Shown here piece by piece: positions 31,355 to 40,517 of a DNA stretch of 47,623 nucleotides (its first letter is position 1; every line of letters begins with the position of its first letter). The stretch is from contig NZ_JAJLQZ010000029.1 in NCBI RefSeq assembly GCF_020991375.1, forward strand, positions 1 to 47,623, read 5' to 3'. A model generated the notes under the pieces. That model was given only the letters and a program-made list of their open reading frames with translations. It had not been told where the DNA came from and ran no database searches. Source of the DNA: Glycomyces amatae. GTDB lineage: Bacteria > Actinomycetota > Actinomycetes > Mycobacteriales > Micromonosporaceae. The position numbers and the translations under genes are program-made.

Positions 31355-32761
31355 ATGGCCAATGTACTCACACCGCAGGGCGAGGACTTCCCTCGCTGGT
31401 ACCAGGACGTCGTCGCCAAGGCCCAGCTGGCCGAGAACGGCCCGGCCCGGGGCTCGCAGGTGATCCGACCGTCCGGGTTCGCGCTGTGGGAGCGCATGGT
31501 CGACGAGCTCGACGACCGCATCAAGGAGACCGGCACCGAGAACGCCTCGTTCCCGCTGCTGATCCCCGAGTCCTACTTCACCCGGGAGGCCGACCACGTC
31601 GAGGGCTTCGCGCCCGAGCTGTGGATGGTCACGCACGCCGGCGGCAAGGAGCTCGAGGAGAAGCTCGCGATCCGCCCCACCTCCGAGACCGTCATCGGCG
31701 AGTACATGGCGAAGTGGGTCAACTCCTACCGCGACCTGCCCCTGCTGCTCAACCAGTGGTGCAACGTGCTGCGCTACGAGATGCGCACCCGCCTGTTCCT
31801 GCGCTCCTCGGAGTTCCTCTGGCAGGAGGGCCACACCGTCCACGAGACCTATGAGGACGCCCACGCGTTCACGCTGCGCGTCCTCCACGAGGTCTACGCC
31901 GACTTCATCGAGAACGTGCTGGCCATGCCGGTGCACCGCGGCATCAAGACCGAGGCCGAGCGCTTCGCCGGGGCCCTCAACACGTTCTCGGTCGAGTCGC
32001 TCATGCGCGACGGCAAGGCCCTCCAGATGGGCACCTCGCACGAGCTGGGCCAGAACTTCGCGAAGGTCTTCGACATCCAGTTCCAGGGCAAGGACGGCAA
32101 GCAGCAGTTCGGCTGGACCACCTCCTGGGGCGTCTCGACCCGCATGGTCGGCGGCCTCATCATGGCCCACGGCGACGACGCGGGGCTGCGCGTCCCGCCG
32201 AACCTCGCCCCCGTGCAGGTCTGCGTCATGGTCGTCAAGGACTCGGACGAGGTCCAGTCCGCCGCGCGGAAGGTCTACGACGAGCTCAAGGGCGACGGCC
32301 TGCGCGTGCGGCTCGACCACCGCGGCGACGTGGCCTTCGGCCGCCGCGCCGTGGACGCCGAGCTCAAGGGCTACCCGGTCCGCATCGAGATCGGCCCCCG
32401 CGACCTCAAGAACGGCGAGGCCACCGTCGTCAGCCGCGTCGAGGGCACCAAGGAGACCGTCCCGCTCGGGATGCTCGCCGAGGCCGTCGCCGCCGCGCTC
32501 GAGGGCGCCCAGCAGCGGCTGTGGGACGAGGCCCTGGAGTTCCGGGAGGCGCGCACCGCCGACGTCTCCACCGTCGACGAGGCGATCGAGGCCGCGCAGA
32601 CGGGGTACGCCCGCCTGCCGTGGGACGCCTGCGGCGTCGAGGGCGAGCGGAAGGCGGCCGGCTCGGCCGTCACCGTCCGGGTCCTCCAGCGCGAGGACGG
32701 CACCGTGCCCGACTCCCTGGATGAGGCCGGTCTCATCGCCTACCTGGCCCGTTCGTACTGA
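31355..32761 (+). CDS. proS: Proline--tRNA ligase, short archaeal/Thermus type
   Basis: Charges tRNA-Pro. The 468-aa enzyme has class II motif 2 in LPLLLNQWCNVLRYEMRTR and FLRSSEFLWQEGHT, and motif 3-type GMLAEAVAAAL region with LGQNFAKVFDI and FGWTTSWGVSTR before an anticodon-binding domain. It lacks the ~180-aa editing insertion of the usual bacterial ProRS (about 565-570 aa) and ends YLARSY, the C-terminal signature of the archaeal/eukaryotic-like type with its extra zinc-type domain. It starts at ATG 31355 with a leaderless promoter. The rpsP promoter overlaps its stop. Confidence 0.94.
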   Translation: MANVLTPQGEDFPRWYQDVVAKAQLAENGPARGSQVIRPSGFALWERMVDELDDRIKETGTENASFPLLIPESYFTREADHVEGFAPELWMVTHAGGKELEEKLAIRPTSETVIGEYMAKWVNSYRDLPLLLNQWCNVLRYEMRTRLFLRSSEFLWQEGHTVHETYEDAHAFTLRVLHEVYADFIENVLAMPVHRGIKTEAERFAGALNTFSVESLMRDGKALQMGTSHELGQNFAKVFDIQFQGKDGKQQFGWTTSWGVSTRMVGGLIMAHGDDAGLRVPPNLAPVQVCVMVVKDSDEVQSAARKVYDELKGDGLRVRLDHRGDVAFGRRAVDAELKGYPVRIEIGPRDLKNGEATVVSRVEGTKETVPLGMLAEAVAAALEGAQQRLWDEALEFREARTADVSTVDEAIEAAQTGYARLPWDACGVEGERKAAGSAVTVRVLQREDGTVPDSLDEAGLIAYLARSY

Positions 32762-32780
32762 TCGCCCGGTGCGCTAGACT
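32752..32780 (+). promoter_or_regulatory. Promoter of the rpsP-khpA-rimM-trmD cluster
   Basis: ttcgta (32752-32757), 17-bp spacer, tagact (32775-32780). The leader of about 135 nt up to 32920 has no supported gene; aggag precedes rpsP. Confidence 0.6.
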
Positions 32781-32920
32781 CGGTCGCTGTAATGAGCTTT
32801 GGGACGGATGCCCTCTCAACAACCGTGACGCAAGGCCAAGTTTCAGCGCGAACGCAATCCGGATTCTCCACCTGGACGGCGTGCGCGCTGACGTGATCCT
32901 TACAACAGGAGTAACAAAAC

Positions 32921-33421
32921 GTGGCAGTGAAGATTCGCCTCACGCGAATGGGGAAGATCCGTACTCCCCAGTACCGCATCGTCATCGCCGACTCGCGCGT
33001 CAAGCGCGACGGCAAGGTCATTGAGAACGTCGGGATCTACCACCCGAAGGAGAACCCGTCCCGGATCGAGGTCAAGTCCGACCGCGTCCAGCACTGGCTC
33101 TCCGTCGGCGCCCAGCCGTCCGACACGGTCAAGGCCATCCTGCGCAAGACCGGCGACTGGCAGCGGTTCAAGGGCCTGCCCGAGCCGGCCCCGCTGAAGG
33201 TCGCCGAGGCGAAGCCCGAGAAGGAGTCCCTCTACGTGGCCGCCCTCAAGGAGTCGGGCATCGACCCCTCGAAGGCGTACGTCTCGGAGGAGGCCGCCAA
33301 GGCCGGCGACACGAAGCCCGCGGCCAAGTCGAAGAAGTCCGCCGAGAAGGCCGACGAATCGGCTAAGACTGAAGAGGTCGAGGCCGCCGCCGACGAGGCC
33401 TCCGAGACCAAAGGGGAGTAA
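32921..33421 (+). CDS. rpsP: 30S ribosomal protein S16 with C-terminal extension
   Basis: S16 ([20 protein letters not shown], then [13 protein letters not shown]) is needed for 30S assembly. The core fits in the first ~85 residues; the remaining ~80 residues form a Lys/Glu/Ala-rich tail ([20 protein letters not shown]) typical of actinobacterial S16. GTG 32921 follows aggag. The next gene starts two nt after the stop. Confidence 0.97.
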   Translation: MAVKIRLTRMGKIRTPQYRIVIADSRVKRDGKVIENVGIYHPKENPSRIEVKSDRVQHWLSVGAQPSDTVKAILRKTGDWQRFKGLPEPAPLKVAEAKPEKESLYVAALKESGIDPSKAYVSEEAAKAGDTKPAAKSKKSAEKADESAKTEEVEAAADEASETKGE

Positions 33422-33423
33422 CC

Positions 33424-33654
33424 GTGCTGCGACCGGCGCTTGAACACCTTGTCAAGGGCATCGTCGACCACCCCGACGACGTCCGCGTCCGTCTGGTCGA
33501 CTCCCGCCGCGGCAAGCGGCTCGAGGTCCGGGTCAACCCGGACGACCTGGGCACGGTGATCGGCCGGGGCGGTCGGACCGTCAACGCGCTGCGCCAGGTC
33601 ATCGGCTCGATCGGCGGCCGCGGCATCCGCGTCGAGGTCGTCGATTCCTACTGA
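33424..33654 (+). CDS. khpA: KH-domain RNA-binding protein KhpA
   Basis: A 76-aa KH protein with the GXXG-type loop (VIGRGGRTVNALRQ). It is conserved between rpsP and rimM in actinobacteria and acts as an RNA chaperone. GTG 33424 follows rpsP by two nt. Confidence 0.93.
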   Translation: MLRPALEHLVKGIVDHPDDVRVRLVDSRRGKRLEVRVNPDDLGTVIGRGGRTVNALRQVIGSIGGRGIRVEVVDSY

Positions 33655-33663
33655 AGTCCGCTG

Positions 33664-33691
33664 ACGGCCCCGGGGTTCGCCCCGGGGCCGT
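33664..33691 (+). terminator. Hairpin between khpA and rimM
   Basis: A 12-bp perfect stem, acggccccgggg at 33664-33675 with 33680-33691, TTCG tetraloop. It may attenuate read-through into rimM-trmD. Confidence 0.65.
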
Positions 33692-33725
33692 CGCGCTGTC
33701 CCGCGGCAGTCGGAGAAGAGGTTCC

Positions 33726-34232
33726 ATGGAGCAAGTGGTGGTCGGCCGGATCGTGCGCCCGCACGGCCTGCGCGGCGAGGTCGTCGTCGAGGTCCGCACC
33801 GACGATCCCGAGACCCGGTTCCAGCCCGGCGTCGAGTACCGCACCAAGAACGGCCCGATGCGGGCCGCGACGGTGCGCTGGCATCAGGGCCGCCCGATGA
33901 TCGGCTTCGAGGGCGTCACCGACCGCAACGGGTCCGAGGCCCTGCGGGGGATCGTCCTCAGCGTCGAGATCGGCGAGGGCGAGCTCGAACCCGAGGACGA
34001 CGACGAGTTCCACGACGCCCTGCTCATCGGCCTCACCGTGGTCGACCGCGATGCCGGCGAGGTCGGCCCCGTCGCCCGGATCGACCACGGCGCGGCCTAC
34101 GAGACGCTCGTGGTCAAGCGCAAGGGGCGCACCCCCGCGCTCATCCCGTTCGTGAACGACATGGTCGACGAGGTCGACCTCGAGGCCGGGACGATCAAGG
34201 TCGACCTGCCCCCGGGCCTCCTCGACCTGTGA
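33726..34232 (+). CDS. rimM: Ribosome maturation factor RimM
   Basis: RimM binds S19 and helps 30S maturation. The 168-aa protein has the N-terminal barrel ([19 protein letters not shown]) and the PRC-type C-terminal part ([18 protein letters not shown]). ATG 33726 is 71 nt after khpA and 16 nt before trmD. Confidence 0.96.
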   Translation: MEQVVVGRIVRPHGLRGEVVVEVRTDDPETRFQPGVEYRTKNGPMRAATVRWHQGRPMIGFEGVTDRNGSEALRGIVLSVEIGEGELEPEDDDEFHDALLIGLTVVDRDAGEVGPVARIDHGAAYETLVVKRKGRTPALIPFVNDMVDEVDLEAGTIKVDLPPGLLDL

Positions 34233-34248
34233 CCCGGCGGGAGCACGC

Positions 34249-35025
34249 ATGAAGATCGACGTCGTCACCGTCTTCCCCGAGTACCTCGGGCCGCTCGACC
34301 TCTCCCTCATCGGCCGCGCCCGCGAGAGGGGCCTGATCGACCTCGGCGTCCACGACCTGCGCCGCTGGACCCACGACGTCCACCACTCGGTCGACGCCGC
34401 CCCCGCCGGCGGCGGCGCCGGCATGGTCATGAAGCCCCAGCCGTGGGGCGAGTGCCTCGACGAGCTCGTGTTCGACGCGGGCGGGGCGCGCCCGCGCCTG
34501 CTCGTGACGAGCCCCGCCGGGCGGCCCTTCACGCAGGCGATGGCGCACGAGCTGGCCGCCGAGCCCTGGCTCATGTTCGCCTGCGGCCGCTACGAGGGCA
34601 TCGACCAGCGCGTCGTCGACTACGCGGCCGAGCGCATGGAGGTCACCGAGGTCTCCATCGGCGACTACGTGCTCTTCGGCGGCGAGGTCGCCGTGCTCGC
34701 GATCGTCGAGGCCGTGGCGCGGCTCGTGCCCGGCGTCCTCGGCAACGCCGCGTCCCTGGACGAGGAGTCGCACAACGGCGGGCTCCTCGAGGCGCCCGCC
34801 TACGCCAAGCCCGCCGAGTGGCGCGGCCACCGCATCCCCCCGGTCCTCCTCTCGGGCGACCACGGCAAGGTCGACCGCTGGCGGCGTGACCAGGCCCTCC
34901 TTCGCACCGCGGCGGCCCGCCCGGACTTGCTGGAGCGCCTGGACCCGGGTAGCCTCGACCAACGTGACCGGCGCCTACTCGAAGGGGCCGGGTTCGCCGC
35001 GCCCGAGCAGGGTGTGGCAGAGTAG
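34249..35025 (+). CDS. trmD: tRNA (guanine-37-N1)-methyltransferase TrmD
   Basis: Makes m1G37 in tRNAs to prevent +1 frameshifts. The 258-aa SPOUT enzyme shows [12 protein letters not shown], the trefoil knot region [27 protein letters not shown] and the C-terminal helix with [20 protein letters not shown] 34249 follows rimM by 16 nt with gggag. Confidence 0.97.
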   Translation: MKIDVVTVFPEYLGPLDLSLIGRARERGLIDLGVHDLRRWTHDVHHSVDAAPAGGGAGMVMKPQPWGECLDELVFDAGGARPRLLVTSPAGRPFTQAMAHELAAEPWLMFACGRYEGIDQRVVDYAAERMEVTEVSIGDYVLFGGEVAVLAIVEAVARLVPGVLGNAASLDEESHNGGLLEAPAYAKPAEWRGHRIPPVLLSGDHGKVDRWRRDQALLRTAAARPDLLERLDPGSLDQRDRRLLEGAGFAAPEQGVAE

Positions 35026-35111
35026 GTGAGTTCCCGTGACGTGCCGTTCGTTCAAGCGGTACCTCTCCCGGCAGGACTTCTGAACTTTCGTATCGACAAA
35101 GGTTGCAACCA

Positions 35112-35459
35112 ATGAACATTCTGGATGAGCTGAACGCCGCCTCCATGCGCGCCGACCTGCCGGACTTCCGTCCCGGCGACACCGTCAAGGTGAACGTCCG
35201 GATCCAGGAAGGCAACCGGTCCCGCGTCCAGGTCTTCCAGGGTGTCGTCATCCGCCGCCACGGCGCGGGCATCGGCGAGACCTTCACGGTCCGCAAGCTG
35301 AGCTACGGCATCGGCGTCGAGCGCACCTTCCCGGTCCACGGCCCCATGGTCGACTCGATCGAGATCGCCATGCGAGGCAAGGTCCGCCGCGCGAAGCTGT
35401 ACTACCTGCGCGACCGCAAGGGCAAGGCCGCCAAGATCAAGGAGAAGCGCGAGCTCTGA
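35112..35459 (+). CDS. rplS: 50S ribosomal protein L19
   Basis: A 115-aa L19 located at the 30S-50S interface: [62 protein letters not shown] 35112 is chosen over TTG 35103 because aaagg lies 9 nt before. The 86-nt gap after trmD may be a short leader. Confidence 0.97.
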   Translation: MNILDELNAASMRADLPDFRPGDTVKVNVRIQEGNRSRVQVFQGVVIRRHGAGIGETFTVRKLSYGIGVERTFPVHGPMVDSIEIAMRGKVRRAKLYYLRDRKGKAAKIKEKREL

Positions 35460-35502
35460 GCCGCGCCTGGGCCCGTTCACGGCCCGCCGCAAGCGTTCTG
35501 CG

Positions 35503-35526
35503 AACCCCGGGCATCCGCCCGGGGTT
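35503..35526 (+). terminator. Terminator after rplS
   Basis: A 10-bp stem, aaccccgggc at 35503-35512 with 35517-35526, loop atcc, followed by tctc. Confidence 0.8.
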
Positions 35527-35549
35527 TCTCATCGCATGCCGTATTCGGC

Positions 35550-35555
35550 TACCCT
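35550..35555 (+). promoter_or_regulatory. -10 box for leaderless lepB (first copy)
   Basis: taccct followed by six bases and ATG 35562. Confidence 0.6.
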
Positions 35556-35561
35556 CGGCAC

Positions 35562-36833
35562 ATGAGTCCTGGTTCCCCCGGCGGGCCGAAGGGCCCCCGC
35601 CGCATCGACTGGAACCGACTCCCCGGTCCCGGCGGGGCCGAACCCCCGCCGCCCGCCGACCCGCGGCGCTCCGGCCCGCCCCCCGGCAGGCTGCCCAGCG
35701 GCCCCGTCGCCGGCAGCCCCGACGCGGGCGGCCCGACCCGGCCGATCCGCAGGCCCGAAGGCCCGACCGGCCCGCGCGACCGCGTCGCCCCCGACCGCAC
35801 CGCTCACGACCGGGCCGGCGCCGCCCGTGACCGCGTCAGCGGCGCCCACGATCGCGTCAGTGCCTCCCATGACCGCGTCGGTGCCGAGCGCGAGCGCGTG
35901 TCCGCCGCCGCCCGCGCCCGCGCCGCCGACGAGGAGGCCTCGGGCGACCGCAAGGCCGCCAAGGAGTCCGAGAGCCGCCTCTCGCAGCCGCACAAGCGCC
36001 AGTACCTGTCGCTGTGGATCGAGCTGCCGCTGCTCCTGGTCGTCGCGTTCTCGGCCGCGGTGCTGCTGCGGACCTTCGCCGTGCAGCCGTTCTACATCCC
36101 CTCCGGGTCGATGGAGCAGACCCTCCAGGAGGGCGACAAGGTCCTCGTCCTCAAGCTCACCACGACCCTGCGCAGCCCCCAGCGCGGCGAGGTGATCGTC
36201 TTCCGCGGCACCGACAACTGGGACCCCGAGTACCGGCCCGCCGGCGGCGACGACGGCCTCCTCGGCGACATCACCACCGGCGTCCTCGACCTCATCGGCC
36301 TGGCCGAACCCGACGAGAAGGACTTCATCAAACGGGTGATCGCCGTCGGCGGCGACACCGTCTCCTGCTGCGACGCGGACGGCAACGTCGTGGTCAACGG
36401 CGTGTCCCTCCACGAGGGCGACTACGTCTACGACGACGCCCCGCTCGACGTCGCCCCCGGCACCTGCCACTCCCGCCTGTTCGAGGAGGTCACCATCCCC
36501 GAGGGCGAGGTGTGGGTGATGGGGGACCACCGCGGGAACTCCAAGGACTCCCGCTGCCAGGGCCCGGTGCCCGTGGAGAACATCATCGGCCGCGCCATCG
36601 CCCTGGTCTGGCCGACCGACCGCGCCACCGAGCTGGAGATCCCCGCGTCCTTCGACGCCCTCGACGGCGCCGAGGGCGCCACCGCGGAGGAAGGCGGGGT
36701 CTCCGCGGACGCCGCCGCCCGCGACGCCGCCCCCGCCGCCTGGGGCGCCCACTGGGACTCGCCGCCCGCCTTGCCCGCCACCGGGACGGGCGTCCTCGAG
36801 TCCAGAGCGCGAGCGCGTAGACTCGCACCGTGA
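35562..36833 (+). CDS. lepB: Signal peptidase I, first copy, with long N-terminal tail
   Basis: LepB cleaves Sec and Tat signal peptides on the outer face of the membrane. The 423-aa protein has a Pro/Gly-rich cytoplasmic tail (1-80), five heptad repeats of the HDRVSAS type (residues 82-116), a membrane helix (IELPLLLVVAFSAAVLLRTF), catalytic S183 in YIPSGSMEQTL, catalytic K257 in FIKRVIAVGGD, and a GDHRGNSKDSR motif. The last ~60 residues are an Ala-rich tail. Typical length is 220-290, so this tail is unusual. The ATG has a leaderless promoter; the stop overlaps the next lepB (GTGA). Confidence 0.95.
   Translation: MSPGSPGGPKGPRRIDWNRLPGPGGAEPPPPADPRRSGPPPGRLPSGPVAGSPDAGGPTRPIRRPEGPTGPRDRVAPDRTAHDRAGAARDRVSGAHDRVSASHDRVGAERERVSAAARARAADEEASGDRKAAKESESRLSQPHKRQYLSLWIELPLLLVVAFSAAVLLRTFAVQPFYIPSGSMEQTLQEGDKVLVLKLTTTLRSPQRGEVIVFRGTDNWDPEYRPAGGDDGLLGDITTGVLDLIGLAEPDEKDFIKRVIAVGGDTVSCCDADGNVVVNGVSLHEGDYVYDDAPLDVAPGTCHSRLFEEVTIPEGEVWVMGDHRGNSKDSRCQGPVPVENIIGRAIALVWPTDRATELEIPASFDALDGAEGATAEEGGVSADAAARDAAPAAWGAHWDSPPALPATGTGVLESRARARRLAP
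36818..36823 (+). promoter_or_regulatory. -10 box for leaderless lepB (second copy)
   Basis: tagact inside the end of the first lepB, six bases before GTG 36830. Confidence 0.6.
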
Positions 36834-37528
36834 TCGAAGAAGGGCAAGCGCCAGGTGCCGACGGCGAGGGCGCCGAGGAATCCTCCGAAAAGCAGCAGCC
36901 CAAGAAGAAGGGGTCGTTCTGGAAGGAACTGCCCATTCTGCTCGGGGTCGCCATCCTGGTGGCGATCGTCGTGCGGACATGGGTCGTCCAGACCTACTAC
37001 ATCCCCTCGGGCTCGATGGAGACCACCCTCCAGATCAACGACCGGGTGCTCGTCAACAAGCTCGTGTACGACTTCTCCGACCCCGAGCGCGGCGAGATCA
37101 TCGTCTTCACCGCCCCCGAGTCCTGGCGCTCGGTCATGGAGGAGGACGAGTTCATCAAGCGGGTCATCGCCGTCGGCGGCGACCACGTGGTGTGCTGCGA
37201 CGCCGAAGGCCGCATCACGGTCAACGGCGAGCCGCTCGACGAGGACGCGTACCTGTACACCAACCCGCTGACCGGCGAGCAGGACAAGCCCTCGCAGGAC
37301 CCGTTCGACGTGGTCGTCCCCGAGGGGCGCCTGTGGGTGATGGGCGACCACCGCTCGGCCTCGGGCGACTCGCGCGAGCGCTTCATCCGCACCGGCGGCG
37401 ACGTCCAGTCCTCCACGATCCCGGTCGACGCGGTCATCGGGAAGGCCTTCGTGCTGTTCTGGCCCTTCGCCGACTTCAACTGGTTCTCGGCCCCCGAGAC
37501 CTACGCCGACGTCCCCGAGCCGTCCTAG
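36830..37528 (+). CDS. lepB: Signal peptidase I, second copy
   Basis: A 232-aa LepB of normal size: short acidic/Lys-rich N terminus, membrane helix ELPILLGVAILVAIVVRTW, catalytic Ser in YIPSGSMETTL, catalytic Lys in FIKRVIAVGGDH and GDHRSASGDSR. It overlaps the first lepB by four nt but also has its own -10 box (tagact, 6 nt upstream), so it can be read separately. Tandem lepB genes at this place are common in actinobacteria. Confidence 0.96.
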   Translation: MIEEGQAPGADGEGAEESSEKQQPKKKGSFWKELPILLGVAILVAIVVRTWVVQTYYIPSGSMETTLQINDRVLVNKLVYDFSDPERGEIIVFTAPESWRSVMEEDEFIKRVIAVGGDHVVCCDAEGRITVNGEPLDEDAYLYTNPLTGEQDKPSQDPFDVVVPEGRLWVMGDHRSASGDSRERFIRTGGDVQSSTIPVDAVIGKAFVLFWPFADFNWFSAPETYADVPEPS

Positions 37529-37579
37529 GGCCCGCCCGGTGAACCGGCTCCGCCCCGACCCGCAGGAAAGGCCCTGATC

Positions 37580-38230
37580 GTGCTGCGGCCCGCCCCCTCC
37601 CGGATGCGCCGCGACGGCGACCTCTACGCGCTGGAGGCCGCGCTGTCGCGGCGGGGCCTCGGCCCCGTGGCCGGGGCCGACGAGGCCGGGCGCGGCGCGT
37701 GTGCCGGGCCCCTGGTCGTGGCGGCGGTGAGCCTGCCGTCCAACGCGCGGCTCGACGAGCTGAACGACTCCAAGCTGCTCACCGAGGCCGCGCGCGAGCG
37801 CGTCTTCGAGCGGCTGCGGCGCTCCAGGGCCGCCGTCAGCGTCGTCGCCTACGGCCCGCGGGAGATCGACCGCCGCGGCATCGCCGTGTGCAACCTGGAG
37901 GGCATGCGGGTGGCCGTGGCGCGGCTGCCCGTGCGCCCGGGGTTCGTGCTCACCGACGGGTTCCCCGTCCCCGGCCTGCCCGCGAGCCTCGGCGTCGTCA
38001 AGGGCGACCGGACCGCCGCCTGCGTGGCCGCGGCGGGCGTGGTCGCCAAGGTGACCCGGGACCGCCTCATGGCCGAGCTCGACCGCGACCACCCCGGATA
38101 CGGCTTCGCGATCCACAAGGGGTACGGCACCGCGGCGCACGACGCGGCCCTGCGCGCGAAGGGCCCGTGCGAGCAGCACCGCCTCTCGTACGCCAACGTC
38201 GCCGCGCACGCCGTACCCGCCCCGACCTGA
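37580..38230 (+). CDS. rnhB: Ribonuclease HII
   Basis: Removes ribonucleotides from DNA and RNA primers. The 216-aa enzyme has D34 and E35 in GADEAGRG, D126 in LTDGFPV and D161 in AKVTRDRLM, the four metal-binding positions. GTG 37580 follows ggaaagg. It lies in the conserved order lepB-rnhB-DUF2469. Confidence 0.95.
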   Translation: MLRPAPSRMRRDGDLYALEAALSRRGLGPVAGADEAGRGACAGPLVVAAVSLPSNARLDELNDSKLLTEAARERVFERLRRSRAAVSVVAYGPREIDRRGIAVCNLEGMRVAVARLPVRPGFVLTDGFPVPGLPASLGVVKGDRTAACVAAAGVVAKVTRDRLMAELDRDHPGYGFAIHKGYGTAAHDAALRAKGPCEQHRLSYANVAAHAVPAPT

Positions 38231-38342
38231 GGCGGGTTTGGCGGGGGCCCGCGGGGTGAATCCCGGACCCGCGAGGCAAGCCCTGCGCGAGGCGGGGCAC
38301 CCGCGCACTATCGTGGGAACCGTCGCCTGTGAAGGAGGAGCG

Positions 38343-38645
38343 TTGAGCGCCGAGGACCTCGAGAAGTACGAGACCGACATGGAGCTGCAGCTGTACCGGG
38401 AGTACCGGGACATCGTGCGGCAGTTCACCTACGTCGTCGAGACCGAACGGCGGTTCTACCTGGCCAACGCGGTCGAGGTCCACGTGCGGGGGGCCGACGC
38501 CGAGACCTACTTCGAGGTCGAGATGAGCGACGCGTGGGTCTGGGACATGTACCGCCCGGCCCGATTCGTCAAGCACGTCCGCGTCCTGACCTTCAAGGAC
38601 GTCAACGTGGAAGAGCTAGATAAACCCGACATGACCCTGCCTTAA
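38343..38645 (+). CDS. DUF2469 protein
   Basis: A 100-aa actinobacterial protein of unknown function, very conserved: SAEDLEKYETDMELQLYREY, DIVRQFTYVVETERRFYLAN and MYRPARFVKHVRVLTFKDVN. TTG 38343 has an ideal aaggaggag; the open frame further upstream is not supported. It follows rnhB as in other actinobacteria. Confidence 0.93.
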   Translation: MSAEDLEKYETDMELQLYREYRDIVRQFTYVVETERRFYLANAVEVHVRGADAETYFEVEMSDAWVWDMYRPARFVKHVRVLTFKDVNVEELDKPDMTLP

Positions 38646-38655
38646 AAGGGCAGGG
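38635..38655 (+). terminator. Hairpin overlapping the DUF2469 stop
   Basis: ccctgcc (38635-38641) pairs with ggcaggg (38649-38655), loop ttaaaag. The following gap 38656-38826 shows a small ctcaga/tctgag hairpin and repeats with cgctccgctgcgctcc, but no gene. Confidence 0.55.
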
Positions 38656-38813
38656 CGCCGTCGTGGTCGGGGTGGGCCGCCTCAGAACAAATCTGAGCTG
38701 CGGCTCGCTCGTCGCAAGTACCGCTCCGCTGCGCTCCGCCTTCGTACTAGCTCCTCACGACCCTTGTCGGATTTGCCCTGAAACGGCCCCGCGGGAAGCG
38801 GTGAAACCCCAGC

Positions 38814-38819
38814 TACCAT
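38814..38819 (+). promoter_or_regulatory. -10 box for leaderless pdtaS
   Basis: taccat followed by seven bases and GTG 38827. Confidence 0.6.
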
Positions 38820-38826
38820 TGGTCGG

Positions 38827-40305
38827 GTGTCCACACTCCGTGATGTGATCAGCGCGCACACCGACCTCACGTCGAACTCCGCGGCCCACCTCCAGCGCCT
38901 CGTCGCCGAATGGCAGCTCCTCGCCGACCTCTCCTTCGCCGACTTCCTCCTGTGGGGCGCGGTCAAGGACCGCCCCGGCCGCTACGTCTGCCTCGCCCAG
39001 GTCCGGCCCACCACCGGCCCCACCGCGTACGAGGAGGACCAGGTCGGCCGCACCCTGGAAGGCGAGGACGCGAAGCACCTGAACGTCGCCTTCACCGAGG
39101 GCCGCATCTTCCGCGAGGGCGACCCGGTCTGGCGCGGCGACGTCGCCGCCCGCCACGAGGCCATCCCCGTGCGCCGCCGCGACCGCCGCGAAGTCATCGC
39201 CGTCGCCGCCCGCGACACCAACCTCTCGGACACCCGCAGCCCCTCCCACCTCGAACTCAACTACCTCAAGACCGCCGACTACCTGGTCCAGATGCTCACC
39301 GACGGCGGCTTCCCGCCCCCGCTGCTGCCCGGCGAGCCCACGACCGCGCCGCGCATCGGCGACGGCCTGGTCCGCATCGGCGCCGACGGCCTCGTCCGCT
39401 ACGCCTCCCCGAACGCGCTCTCCGCATACCGCCGCATGGGCGTCACCGGGCACCTGCGCGACCGCGACCTCGCCGAGCTCACCCGCAGCCTCCCCTCCAG
39501 CCCCGAGGTCGGCTCGGACGCGGCCCGCCGCATCGCCGACGCCCTCGCCGGAGGCACCCCGCGCCGCAAGGAGATCGAGGCCAAGGGCGCCACGGTCCTC
39601 ATGCGGGCGCTGCCGCTGCGCCCCGGCGGCAAGGCCGCGGGCGCGCTCGTCCTCGTCCGCGACATCACCGAGGTCCGGCGCCTCGACCGCGAACTGGTCA
39701 CCAAGGACGCGACCATCCGCGAGATCCACCACCGCGTCAAGAACAACCTCCAGACCGTCGCCGCGCTCCTGCGCCTCCAGGCCCGCCGCGTCGGCTCCCC
39801 GCAGGCCCGGCTCTCCCTCGAGGAGTCCGTGCGCCGCGTCGCCTCGATCGCGCTCGTCCACGAGACGCTCTCCCAGTCCTCCGACGAGTCGGTCGGCTTC
39901 GACCAGATCGTCGACCGGGTCGCCTCCATGGCCGTCGAGGTCTCCGTCGCCGAGTCGAAGGTGACGCTGCGCCGCGAGGGCACCTTCGGGGTCCTCCCCA
40001 GCGAGTACGCCACCCCGCTGGTCATGGTCGTCAACGAGCTCATCCAGAACGCCGTCGAGCACGCCTACCCGCCCGGGCAGGACGGCGAGGTCGTCATCGG
40101 CGTCGAACGCGACGGCGACCGCTTCCGCGTCACCGTCTCCGACCAGGGCAAGGGCCTGCCCGAGGGGTTCCGGATCGCCGACTCCACGCGCCTGGGCCTC
40201 CAGATCGTCCACACCCTCGTCACCGGCGAGCTGCGCGGCACCATCGACATGCGCCCCCGCGCCGAGGGCGGCACCGAGGCCGTCGTCGACTTCGCGCTCC
40301 AGTGA
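38827..40305 (+). CDS. pdtaS: Soluble sensor histidine kinase, PdtaS-like (HisKA_2)
   Basis: A 492-aa cytosolic kinase with an N-terminal GAF-like domain (about 10-160), a PAS-like part (about 175-285) and the HisKA_2/HATPase core: phosphoacceptor H301/H302 in REIHHRVKNNLQTV, N box NELIQNAVEHA, G box VSDQGKGLP. Mycobacterial PdtaS works with the ANTAR RNA-binding regulator PdtaR; no pdtaR is seen here. In Mycobacterium and Streptomyces this kinase sits next to whiB1/wblE; here the two are 6 kb apart. The GTG start has a leaderless promoter. Confidence 0.92.
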   Translation: MSTLRDVISAHTDLTSNSAAHLQRLVAEWQLLADLSFADFLLWGAVKDRPGRYVCLAQVRPTTGPTAYEEDQVGRTLEGEDAKHLNVAFTEGRIFREGDPVWRGDVAARHEAIPVRRRDRREVIAVAARDTNLSDTRSPSHLELNYLKTADYLVQMLTDGGFPPPLLPGEPTTAPRIGDGLVRIGADGLVRYASPNALSAYRRMGVTGHLRDRDLAELTRSLPSSPEVGSDAARRIADALAGGTPRRKEIEAKGATVLMRALPLRPGGKAAGALVLVRDITEVRRLDRELVTKDATIREIHHRVKNNLQTVAALLRLQARRVGSPQARLSLEESVRRVASIALVHETLSQSSDESVGFDQIVDRVASMAVEVSVAESKVTLRREGTFGVLPSEYATPLVMVVNELIQNAVEHAYPPGQDGEVVIGVERDGDRFRVTVSDQGKGLPEGFRIADSTRLGLQIVHTLVTGELRGTIDMRPRAEGGTEAVVDFALQ

Positions 40306-40427
40306 CCCGGGGCGGCGGCCCGCCGCCTTACGGACACCCGCCGGCGCGTGTAACGCTCATGTGACCTCATGTCCAGGGAGCGGGACGTTCGGTGCGGTAC
40401 GCGGGAAGCTGTGTCATGCTTCTAGGC

Positions 40428-40517
40428 ATGTCTCGCGCACACGGGCTCCGACTGGTGGCACGCCGCCACGTCGACTTCTGCCGTGTGTTCAGCGCCGCCT
40501 GTCTGATGTGCGCTTAA
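40428..40517 (+). CDS. Cysteine-rich leader peptide of the sulfite-assimilation operon
   Basis: A 29-aa peptide, MSRAHGLRLVARRHVD then FCRVFSAACLMCA, with three cysteines in its last twelve residues. It lies 60 nt before the sulfite reductase gene. Established knowledge: short actinobacterial upstream frames rich in Cys codons control sulfur-assimilation genes by translation attenuation when Cys-tRNA is low. catgct lies 7 nt before the ATG, so it may itself be leaderless. Confidence 0.75.
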   Translation: MSRAHGLRLVARRHVDFCRVFSAACLMCA

